Shown here piece by piece: positions 11,019 through 19,055 of a DNA stretch of 64,000 nucleotides (positions are counted from its first letter, which is position 1; each line of letters begins with the position of its first letter). This DNA is from Scilla litardierei. Its lineage: Eukaryota; Streptophyta; Magnoliopsida; Asparagales; Asparagaceae. The notes beneath the pieces were generated by a model. That model worked only from the letters and a program-made list of their open reading frames with translations, made no database searches and was not told the DNA's origin. Position numbers and translations under genes: made by a program. The DNA lies in assembly GCA_030789695.1 (NCBI GenBank), contig CM061132.1:153928817-153992816 (forward strand), written 5' to 3'.

Positions 11019-12839
11019 TGATCACTCCTTATTTTACACTTTTTTCCCGCATGTTTGCATGCCATTTAGATCGCCCAAATCATGTTTTTCACGATATATC
11101 GACGATATTGCGATGCTTTTCACGATTTGTTGTTTTTGTCGCATTTCAGGTGATTTGGCGCGATTTGGAGTGATCTCGAGATGCGCGTACTCCAGAGGGT
11201 CACCGACGACCTCCCCAAGGGGTATTTCGCTGTTGGAGAGGAGCGGAAGAAGAACGGACGTCACAGGAGCGACGAGGAGGCCAAAACAAGCAATCTGGGC
11301 ATTTTTAGTGTCCCACTCGGCCGAGTGGAGGAGCCACTCGGCCGACCAGCGAGACACCGCTCGGCCGACCAGATCAGACACGATTCATATGTGCACTCGG
11401 CCGAGCGACGGAGACCACATCGACCGAGTGACGAGATCCCGTCCGCCCGAGTGGCGCCCAGACGAAGCCATTCAAAAATCGCCAAGTTACTGTTTTTCGG
11501 CTGCCTGAGCTTCAGAAGACCCACTTGGCCGAGTGGATAATCCCGTCCGCCCGAGTACCATGAAGCCATCGGCCGAGTGACGGCAACTCACTCGGCCGAG
11601 CCGCCCCCGAAGTAGAGACCCCTGAAGGCCCCGACTTACTGGAAAATTACAGGGTTTCTCACTCGGCCGAGCGACTTTTGTCACTCGGCCGAGTGCGACG
11701 CGCTGCCTGTAGCGAAAATTGCGGAAAACAGGCTGCGCAGGGGTATTTTGGTCACAGGTTTTGGACGATTTTGGGGGGTATTTAACCCCTGTTTTTACCC
11801 TAGTTTTAAAGAGCTTTTCCTTAGATTTTTTGGAGTTTTTTTAGTTTTACTTTTTAGCTTTATTCTTGAGATTGGAGAGGAGACAAAACTTGATTTTTGT
11901 TGGAATAATTGAAGAACTCCATTGGTTTGTGTTTTCTCTTCTCTAAAAATTCTATTTTTTATTGCATATCTCAATATTGTGATGAATTCTATTGCTTATT
12001 TCATTGATTATTTTTGTGATCTTGCTATGAATTATGAGTAGTCGCCACGTCTTGGGGCGTGGGGATGAACCCTACAAGCCCTATTCCACGATTGTGATGA
12101 ATTGGTAGGAATTTTGCTAGAATTGCTATTAGGGATTATATTGGGATCAATTTACTACGGATGGCTAGGGATTCACATCGATTGGGATTTGCAAGAGATT
12201 GGATCCCAATTCGATAGGAAACCCTAGAAATCCGAATTGGGTTGGAATCGAATTTCCGAAGTATCGGTTTGCAAGAGATTGGACCGATACTAGGGTTTCC
12301 GGTTGCAATTCCGTGCCTATACCCGTTTGCAAGAGATTGGACGGGTAGGAACTATCCCAAACTAGGTCGCGGGCCGAGTTTGCAAGAGATTGGGCTCGGT
12401 GCGCGATTGAACGATGATGTTGATCCTAATGCTAGCTTCCATAGGGTAGGGTTTGCAAGAGATTGGACCCGAACCTAGGATAGCTATAGACCGGCAACAG
12501 CGCGAGAGCGTGAGCTTGGTTCTACATTCAGTTGCAACTAGTTCATCCAAAATCTTATTCTAGCAATTTTGATACCGATGAACCACATTTATGAAATACG
12601 GTGAGTAGCGGGAATTCCCCATTCCCTAGACGTTCTTTATTTGATTTGATATTTCCGCACTTTGTCTGACGATTGTGACAGGATCGCCAAAGGCAAATTT
12701 CTCTCGTCTTAAATAGCCAGGTTGATTGGAACAAGCACGGTCATTCGTCCTCCCTGTGTTCGATATCCTGCTCGCCGCTATACCGTGCGCTTGCGGTAAA
12801 ACTACAACCGTTCTTTGGGGACACATCCCGGAGCGATCA
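11019..12839 (+). repeat. Element A 5' LTR
   Basis: It runs from TGATCA to GATCA. U3 contains about a dozen CACTCGGCCGAGTG-type palindromes (11319-11700). A TATTTAA box sits at 11779-11785 inside GGGGT-ATTTA-ACCCC. The presumed transcribed part holds the five-hairpin array (12181-12480) and a conserved block with 'ccgtgcgcttgcggt' near 12783. ORFs inside are not genes. Confidence 0.93.
12181..12480 (+). repeat. Five-hairpin array with constant 14-nt loop (element A 5' LTR)
   Basis: Each hairpin has the loop TTGCAAGAGATTGG: H1 ATTGGGAT/ATCCCAAT (12181-12210, 8 bp), H2 GTATCGGT/ACCGATAC (12261-12290, 8 bp), H3 TACCCGT/ACGGGTA (12320-12347, 7 bp), H4 GCCGAGT/GCTCGGT (12373-12400, 7 pairs including two G-T), H5 with inner GGGT/ACCC and outer CCTAGG-side pairs (about 12440-12479). 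The loop is constant while the stems differ. The array lies downstream of the TATA-like box and upstream of the primer site, so it should be in the RNA leader. Confidence 0.85.
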
Positions 12840-12845
12840 AGTTTT

Positions 12846-12865
12846 TGGCGCCGTTGCCGGGGAGG
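12846..12865 (+). other. Primer binding site of element A (tRNA-Asp type)
   Basis: TGGCGCCGTTGCCGGGGA starts 6 bases after the LTR end, preceded by AGTTTT. It is identical to the sites of Y and B, so all three would use the same tRNA primer. Confidence 0.9.
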
Positions 12866-12995
12866 CAATTGCGTTTGATCTTACTACCCTAGCTATTTCC
12901 TTTATTATTATTATTATTATTATTTTAATTTCTTTATTTTTACCTAACCCTTCCACGGTACTAATCATTTCTTTGAAACTCTGTTTTCCCTGTGC

Positions 12996-15767
12996 ATGTA
13001 CACGAGATCTACGGCAGACCCTGAAGCTATATTATTTGACCCCGAGATCGAACGTACCGCGCGGAGACTTAGATCGGAAAGGAGACAAAATCCGGAAGGG
13101 AGGTTTATGACCAACCCGGAAACTGCGGACCAATTAGCGGCAAGGATGGCGAGGATAATTTCTATTCGAGATAGGCTTCGGCCTAAGACCTCTTCTACGA
13201 CCTCATCCATTGCCATGCCGCAGTTGGCGGCTGACAAGAACTTTGAGCTGAAGACTGGGTTAGTGGTTCTGATGCAGCAGGATCCATTTCATGGGAATGC
13301 CCATGAAAATCCCCACTACCACATCCAACTATTCTTGTCGAAGTGCGCCACATTTCAGATGCCGGGGGTCTCCATCGATGCCATCAGACTACGTCTCTTC
13401 CCCTTCACGCTAAAGGACAAGGCACTCTATTGGTTGAGGACGCAGGCTGAGGGAGTCTTTACCACTTGGGACGAGTTGGCGAGTGCATTCATTGACAAGT
13501 TCTATCCGCCCTCCAAGACCGTGAAGATTCAGAGCGCTCTTATGTCCTTTAAGCAAGGACCCCAAGAGACGCTCTATGAGGCTTGGGAGCGTTTTAAAGA
13601 TCTGCAGCATCAATGCCCGCACCATAGCATTGAAGATTGGGAGCTAGTTCATAGCTTCTACAATGGTTTCCAACCGGGGACCAAACAAATTATTGATGCC
13701 GCGGCAAATGGTGCTATCTTATCAAAGACTCCCGAGGAAGCTACGGCCCTAGTTGAGGAGATGGCCTCAAACAATCAACATTGGGGCGATGAGCGAGGAC
13801 ACTCTACGTCCTCCTTGAAGCCAACTAGTATCTATGAGGCGAAGGCCGTAGCGGAGCTTACGAGCAAGTTTGATTCTCTCCACAAGGTAGTGGAGAGATT
13901 GGAGAAGTTTATCACGGAGCCCCAAGGAGCCTCTTCCACCTCCACACCAACCAACCAAATGTGTGATTGGCAAGACCAATCTCAAGCCATGTATGTGGGA
14001 GGACAGCAAGGAGAAGGATCCTTGGAGCAAGTACAATATGTCGCGGGGAACCAAGGTTATTGGGCCAATCCGGCCGCAAGAAATCATCCCGGATTCTCTT
14101 ACGCCAACAATGAAGGAGCTTTGAACCCGCCACAACCACCACCTCAACAAGCTCGACCACCACCACCACCCCAACAACAACACTATCCACCGAGGGGCCC
14201 TACACAACAAAATTTTCAACCAAAGCAACAAGTTCCACCATATAGGCCGCCCGGATACAATCAAGGGTGGAGGAATCAAAATCAAAACCCTCCACAAGCT
14301 CAACAACGATCCGACTTCGAAGCTAGAGTGGAGGCATTTATGGTCGAGCAAAATAAGGTCAATGCTACCTTGAAGGCGGGGCAAGACTCCCTTAATACCG
14401 TTGTGGCTCAAATATCGGAGCAATTGGCATTGCTCAATCGGAACACTCAACGATTGCCGGCGCAACCCGAGCAAAACCCACGGGGCAACACCGGCCACAT
14501 CAATGCCGTAGTTGCCGTTACTACTAGAGGCGGGAAGGATACCACCCCCGCCATGATTCCTACCGAGGAGCCCGTGGAGGAAAGTTTGGAGCCAATTGAG
14601 CCGGTAGTTGAAGTTGATAAAGGGAAAGAGCCGCAAGAAAAGGAGAAATCTAGAGCGAAGAATTTGATTGAGGAGAGGCGCTTCATGCCACCGGTCCCAT
14701 TCCCCCAAAGGCTTGCTAGAGCGAAGATGGAGAAAAGGCTAGCAAAGTTTCTCGAGTATCTAAGGGGGGTTAGCCTCAACATTCCCTTCCTCGACACCAT
14801 CGTGGAGATCCCCACATTTGCTAAATTCTTAAAGGACTTGATTTCGGGGAGAAAGAGGAAGGAGAAGATTATGCTAGCCGAGGAGGGCTCTTGGTTCACC
14901 AAGAGAGAGAAGGAGCCGGCCAAATTTAAAGACCCGGGGAGTTTTCGGATTCCTTGCACCTTGGGCGGCGTCCCTCTTCAAAAGGCATTGGTAGATTTAG
15001 GGGCTAGTGTGAGCCTCATGCCTCTCTCCATGTTCTTAAGGCTAAACACCGGGACGAAGTTGAAACCTACCGACATGCGGATACAATTGGCCGATGGGCG
15101 GATAACGAGGCCGGTAGGGATCGCCGAAGACATCCCGCTACAAGTCCCGGGGGGAATATGCTTGCCATGTGACTTCGTGATCATGGACGTTAAGGAGGAG
15201 GGAGATACGTCATTGATACTTGGACGCCTGTTCCTCGCCACTGCCGGAGTCATTGTCGACGTGCGAGAAGGTACCCTAACTTTAAACGTCGGCAACATCA
15301 AGGTGGAGCTTCACATTCCTAAGGCTATGAAACACATGCCTTACCACGAGGAACTTGACTACATGGACCTCCTTGATGAGGTGATAGAGGAGGCGATCCC
15401 CCACTCGATTGGCGCTCTTTTCGATGAGGATTTAGAGGAAGGCCCGGATTTAGGCCGAGATGAGAAGATAGATGATTCCCCCGACCTCTCCGCTGAAAAT
15501 GATGAAGGCGACGCTGATGTCGCAAGGATTCGAGAGCTCTGCAAGCTCTCGAAATTGAAGTCTCCGAAGAAAGCTCCGCCGATACGGAAATCGGCGTCAC
15601 CGGTGAAGCCGTTGACCGGAGCAAACGCTAGCTTGGGGGAGCCTCCCCCCAACACTATTCGAGACGGGAGACCACCGAGGGAGAACACGCCGCCACTTCC
15701 GAATCCAAGCGTTCTCCCCGGAAAGTTTGATGGGTGCATCTCATATGCACCAAACATCCCGCATTAA
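12996..15767 (+). CDS. Gag-aspartic protease polyprotein of element A, fused to the post-integrase tail
   Basis: An uninterrupted 923-residue ORF starts at an ATG (MYTRSTADPE, a gypsy-type gag start). Residues about 110-235 form the retrotransposon gag core (ALYWLRTQAEGVFTTWDEL, then LYEAWERFKDL and SFYNGF). A Pro/Gln-rich linker follows (about 375-425). The aspartic protease lies at about 660-760 with the active-site motif VDLGASVSLMP and the later LILGRLFLATAG. No CCHC zinc knuckle is visible. After [20 protein letters not shown] (about residue 788) the ORF continues into an acidic-basic tail ending in NIPH, the same tail found after integrase in element B, so the RT-RNase H-integrase block is cleanly missing in frame. 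The role is particle assembly and polyprotein processing. The antisense ORF of 313 codons over this gene is a shadow. Confidence 0.9.
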   Translation: MYTRSTADPEAILFDPEIERTARRLRSERRQNPEGRFMTNPETADQLAARMARIISIRDRLRPKTSSTTSSIAMPQLAADKNFELKTGLVVLMQQDPFHGNAHENPHYHIQLFLSKCATFQMPGVSIDAIRLRLFPFTLKDKALYWLRTQAEGVFTTWDELASAFIDKFYPPSKTVKIQSALMSFKQGPQETLYEAWERFKDLQHQCPHHSIEDWELVHSFYNGFQPGTKQIIDAAANGAILSKTPEEATALVEEMASNNQHWGDERGHSTSSLKPTSIYEAKAVAELTSKFDSLHKVVERLEKFITEPQGASSTSTPTNQMCDWQDQSQAMYVGGQQGEGSLEQVQYVAGNQGYWANPAARNHPGFSYANNEGALNPPQPPPQQARPPPPPQQQHYPPRGPTQQNFQPKQQVPPYRPPGYNQGWRNQNQNPPQAQQRSDFEARVEAFMVEQNKVNATLKAGQDSLNTVVAQISEQLALLNRNTQRLPAQPEQNPRGNTGHINAVVAVTTRGGKDTTPAMIPTEEPVEESLEPIEPVVEVDKGKEPQEKEKSRAKNLIEERRFMPPVPFPQRLARAKMEKRLAKFLEYLRGVSLNIPFLDTIVEIPTFAKFLKDLISGRKRKEKIMLAEEGSWFTKREKEPAKFKDPGSFRIPCTLGGVPLQKALVDLGASVSLMPLSMFLRLNTGTKLKPTDMRIQLADGRITRPVGIAEDIPLQVPGGICLPCDFVIMDVKEEGDTSLILGRLFLATAGVIVDVREGTLTLNVGNIKVELHIPKAMKHMPYHEELDYMDLLDEVIEEAIPHSIGALFDEDLEEGPDLGRDEKIDDSPDLSAENDEGDADVARIRELCKLSKLKSPKKAPPIRKSASPVKPLTGANASLGEPPPNTIRDGRPPRENTPPLPNPSVLPGKFDGCISYAPNIPH

Positions 15768-16089
15768 TTGAAAATCATAGGGGGTCGAGCTCACGACCTT
15801 AAACGAGCGCTTGTCGGGAGGCAACCCGACGGGTTTTGCTTTATTTCCATTTTTCTTTTATTTTTGCTTTAGAGATTTTTAGTGTTTCGAGTCGTTCGCC
15901 CAAAATTTTTGTGATAACGGGTCCTATTTTTCTTGACCGGAGAGGAGATAGGTAAATCCATCATGAGGAGGATGAACGAGACGACGAGGAGCGCCCCAGG
16001 AAGTCGCTCGATGCTTAGGAGGAAGATGAAATCGACTGGAGGAAGAAAGACGGAGTTTAGAGCCCAAACGAAGACAAACAGCAGAACAC
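15768..16089 (+). other. Element A region after the gag-protease stop, two adjacent hairpins
   Basis: Directly after the stop are GGTCG-AGCTCA-CGACC (15783-15798) and GTCGGG-AGGCAA-CCCGAC (15813-15830). Both are conserved at the corresponding place in element B (about 38245-38300). Similar sequences are common after pol in plant gypsy elements. The rest is a T-rich spacer and a purine-rich stretch with no supported gene. Confidence 0.6.
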
Positions 16090-16809
16090 AAGGCTCACTC
16101 GGCCGAGTATACTAGTCACTCGGCCGAGTACACAAGTTCGTCCGGCCGAGCCGCTCACGAACGAGGGAAGTCTGCCGTACCCAACTCTCTGTTTATTTTC
16201 CTAAATTCAGTATAACTGCTACTCAGCCGAGTATATATTTTCACTCGGCCGAGTAAAACGGATACGCTCCTAATGCGAGTCTTGCCGAGTAGCTTGAGCC
16301 ACTCGGCCGAATGGACTTACTCCACTCGGCCGAGGCTGGCAAAGCCACTCGGCCGAAGCGTAAGCGGGGAGGATTTTCCATTGATCCCGCTCGGCCGAGT
16401 GACCTAGTCACTCGGCCGAGTCGTAACTTTTATTATATAAGGGGCTGAGGGGAGGCACGTTTTTCGAAACGTAAAAGTCCCAATCGCTCGCCCGACCCTT
16501 CAGCTCCTCTCGCCCGCTCGCCTCGCTCGCGCCCTCACTCGCCCGACCACCGGTCACCGCGCCGCCGCTCGGCCCGCCACCGCCGGCCGAGGACCGCCGC
16601 ACCTCGCCCGAGTCGCCGCCGGCGGCCATCACTCCGGCCACCTCCGGTATCGCCTATTTCGCCCTTTTTCTCCTCTTTTTGTGTATTTTTCGAGGATACA
16701 TGTGTTAAACGACCCCCAAACCCAAATTGATTTCTATATCTATCTATTATACCCCTAATGCTTCATACGTTTTGAATATTACTCGCTGATATCTCCATTT
16801 CATGCGCAG
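16090..16809 (+). promoter_or_regulatory. Candidate internal promoter and 5' intron for the ATHILA-type ORF (element A)
   Basis: About nine CACTCGGCCGAGTG-type palindromes lie between 16093 and 16425, immediately followed by TATATAA at 16434-16440. A GC-rich leader follows, with a donor-like CCTCCG|GT (intron from 16647) and an acceptor-like CATGCGCAG|G (ending 16809), giving a 163-nt intron. Element B keeps the TATA box, donor and acceptor with a 162-nt interval. This suggests the downstream ORF is transcribed separately; splicing from the LTR transcript to the same acceptor is the alternative. Confidence 0.55.
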
Positions 16810-16988
16810 GTTGTTTCTGGGAGCTTAGGGGAGCCCAGGGGAGCTTCTACGGACTGATTTGGGCTTCGCGGAGGCGCTAACTTCGCACGCTTCCATTGCT
16901 AGCACTCGCGGCGTGTCGGGGTATACTCTTTCCTTTCTTTTGCACACGCCGCACTTTTTACACTTTTCGGCGCGCGCTCGGGGCCCGT

Positions 16989-19055
16989 ATGCCGCCCCGG
17001 ACACGGCCGCGGTCGAGGAGAGCTTCCGCCAAGAGGAAGCGGTCGGATGACGCCGGCCCCTCCCACGAGTTGGAGGACTCTCCTCCGCCCTCTCCCACAC
17101 ACCCCATCCACCCAGCACAGCCTGCAGGCCCCGCACACCCCGCACAGCCTGCAGCGCCCGCACAGCCCGCACAGCCACTCCCTGCCGCTCCACAGCCACC
17201 ACCTCCGGCTCCACTGGTCGGGCAGCTCGGGATTACGTTCCGAGACGACGCACACCGCGCCGTCTTCGAGCGTATCTCCCAGCGCTCGATCGTACCCTCC
17301 AGGTTTGCACACCTTGCCGACCTAGGACGCCTGGGGGTACTAGAGGGGATGATCACGTTGTACGACAACGTGGGCTGGCGAGATTTCTTTCAGGTGTCGG
17401 CGGACACGCTTATCCGTTCGACACTTGAGGTACTTAGTTCGATCGCCCGGACCGACGAGGGATGCTCGTTTCGGTTCATGGACCGGGAGTGCCAGGTCAC
17501 TCTCGGTATGATGAGAGCATTTTTCTCGTGGCCCGATGTCCCCGGAGCCGATCGCGGTTACGGCCCCACCCATATCCCCCCACCTTCCTTCGACGCCGGT
17601 GCCTTCTGGGCCCGGATTACGGGTCTTCACGCTGCCTTTGACCCTAGTAGGGCCAAGGCCTCGGCCATTGTCCATCACTGCCTCCGTATTGCTCAGCGCC
17701 TTATGGCGACGACCTTTTTGGCCAGATATGAGCCGGGCACGATGTCTACGCCAGAGCTCTACATGCTCTACGCGATGACACGCCCCAGAGCTCTGTCTAG
17801 GGATGGCGATGAGCTTGTCCCCGCCGTCGTGATCGATGTCGCGGCTTGGTTTTTGGACCGCATCATTGTATCGGTGGGCGCTCGCTCACCGATATGCTGC
17901 GGCGGCCTGATCACCTTGCTTGCCCTTATGACCGGCGAGGACTTCCCTGACGACCTGCGACGAGTACCGGGCCCCACTTCTCTGTCGATTGATGTTATGG
18001 CCCGGATGAAGATGCTTCGTCTGCACGGTGAGCGCCACTGGGTCTGGTTGCACGGCCCTTACGGTGCCGATTACATGATTCTTCCGAGCCCAGCTCGGAC
18101 TCAGATTGCACCAGCCCACGTGGACTGGCTCCCTGCGATGGATGTTCTCATCCCCGTTGCTTACGTGCTCGAGGCCGAGGAGGCCGAGCAGGCCCACGCT
18201 GCCCCCGCATACCCTGTCGCCCCTGCTGAGCCTGCCGCCCCTGTTGACCCCGTGGCCCCTCAGCCTATACCTGATGTTTCCACTGCTCCTGACACCTCTG
18301 CCCCCACCTCTGTCGGTGTCGGGAGTACCTTAGCTGAGCCCACCTCCACTGCTTCCGCGGCTGTCACCACCACCACTGGCCCTCTGTCTGCTGAGCCTGT
18401 TTCTTATGCCCCACCCGAGCGCCCGCCGACCGTAGTTGAGTGCGGAGAGCCCTCTGTTTCCACTGCTGCTGTATTTTCCGAGAGTGTCGTGTCGTCTGTC
18501 CACACTTCTGTGCCACTGACCTCTCTGGCCGCCTCGCTGCCACTTTTGCACTCTTCTTTCGTTGCCGCTGCCTCCACTTCTCACCAGCCGGTGCCCCGGC
18601 CTCACACTGAGGCCAGGCCCACATTTGCGAGCGCAGCGCCTTTTGTTCCCTTCCCCGCTGAGCCCGTCACATACGCGACCCGAGTACGCCAGCCCCGCCC
18701 TGCACAGCCCCGCCCGGTGCGTCCCTCTGCACCACCTCCCCCTGACACTGTACTTCAGAGCATTCGTGCTCTAGAGGGGGCGGTGAGTGGCCTCAGAGGC
18801 GACCTTCGGACCCTGTCCTCCACCGTCTCCACGATGGCTGGCCGCTTCGACCTGCTCCCGCAGATTTACTACTGTCTTACCCAGGTCCTGGAGCGTCTCC
18901 CCAGCGTGCACGTACCCACCCAGCAGGCTCCCACCCACACTTCCACACACACTCAGCCTGCTACCACTTCCACACCCACCCCCGCTCAGCAGCATGTCCA
19001 GCCCCCACCACCACTTCCGCCTCAGGACGGAGACGGCGCAGCACCACCTTCTTAG
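16989..19055 (+). CDS. ATHILA-type (env-position) protein of element A
   Basis: The first ATG in the frame (MPPRTRPRSRRASAKRKR) gives 688 residues; the open frame extends upstream without an ATG. The N-terminus is strongly basic, like a nuclear localisation signal. Ala/Pro-rich low complexity follows (about 25-75), then a conserved region (about 80-390: FERISQRSIVPSRFAHLADL, GWRDFFQVSADT, then LRIAQRLMATTF) of the kind found in ATHILA ORF1 / putative plant transposon proteins. A Ser/Thr/Pro/Ala-rich stretch, a probable coiled coil (SIRALEGAVSGLRGDLRTLS, about 595-640) and a Pro-rich tail complete it. I see no signal peptide or membrane segment, so 'envelope-like' describes position only. The function is unknown. 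It is intact here but broken in B. Confidence 0.8.
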   Translation: MPPRTRPRSRRASAKRKRSDDAGPSHELEDSPPPSPTHPIHPAQPAGPAHPAQPAAPAQPAQPLPAAPQPPPPAPLVGQLGITFRDDAHRAVFERISQRSIVPSRFAHLADLGRLGVLEGMITLYDNVGWRDFFQVSADTLIRSTLEVLSSIARTDEGCSFRFMDRECQVTLGMMRAFFSWPDVPGADRGYGPTHIPPPSFDAGAFWARITGLHAAFDPSRAKASAIVHHCLRIAQRLMATTFLARYEPGTMSTPELYMLYAMTRPRALSRDGDELVPAVVIDVAAWFLDRIIVSVGARSPICCGGLITLLALMTGEDFPDDLRRVPGPTSLSIDVMARMKMLRLHGERHWVWLHGPYGADYMILPSPARTQIAPAHVDWLPAMDVLIPVAYVLEAEEAEQAHAAPAYPVAPAEPAAPVDPVAPQPIPDVSTAPDTSAPTSVGVGSTLAEPTSTASAAVTTTTGPLSAEPVSYAPPERPPTVVECGEPSVSTAAVFSESVVSSVHTSVPLTSLAASLPLLHSSFVAAASTSHQPVPRPHTEARPTFASAAPFVPFPAEPVTYATRVRQPRPAQPRPVRPSAPPPPDTVLQSIRALEGAVSGLRGDLRTLSSTVSTMAGRFDLLPQIYYCLTQVLERLPSVHVPTQQAPTHTSTHTQPATTSTPTPAQQHVQPPPPLPPQDGDGAAPPS

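Noticed and set aside
12181..12480. Regularly spaced TTGCAAGAGATTGG motifs as a CRISPR-like array
   Set aside because: The sequence is plant LTR DNA, spacing is irregular, and the variable parts are complementary stems rather than unrelated spacers.
13767..14708. A 313-codon antisense ORF over gag
   Set aside because: It mirrors the well-supported sense gag-protease ORF; hydrophobic Leu/Trp/Gly content is typical of a shadow frame.
16896..16988. Upstream extension of the ATHILA-type ORF
   Set aside because: It has no ATG; the first ATG is at 16989 and B shares that start.
16989..19055. True envelope protein
   Set aside because: No signal peptide, no transmembrane segment and a basic nuclear-type N-terminus, so only the position is env-like.
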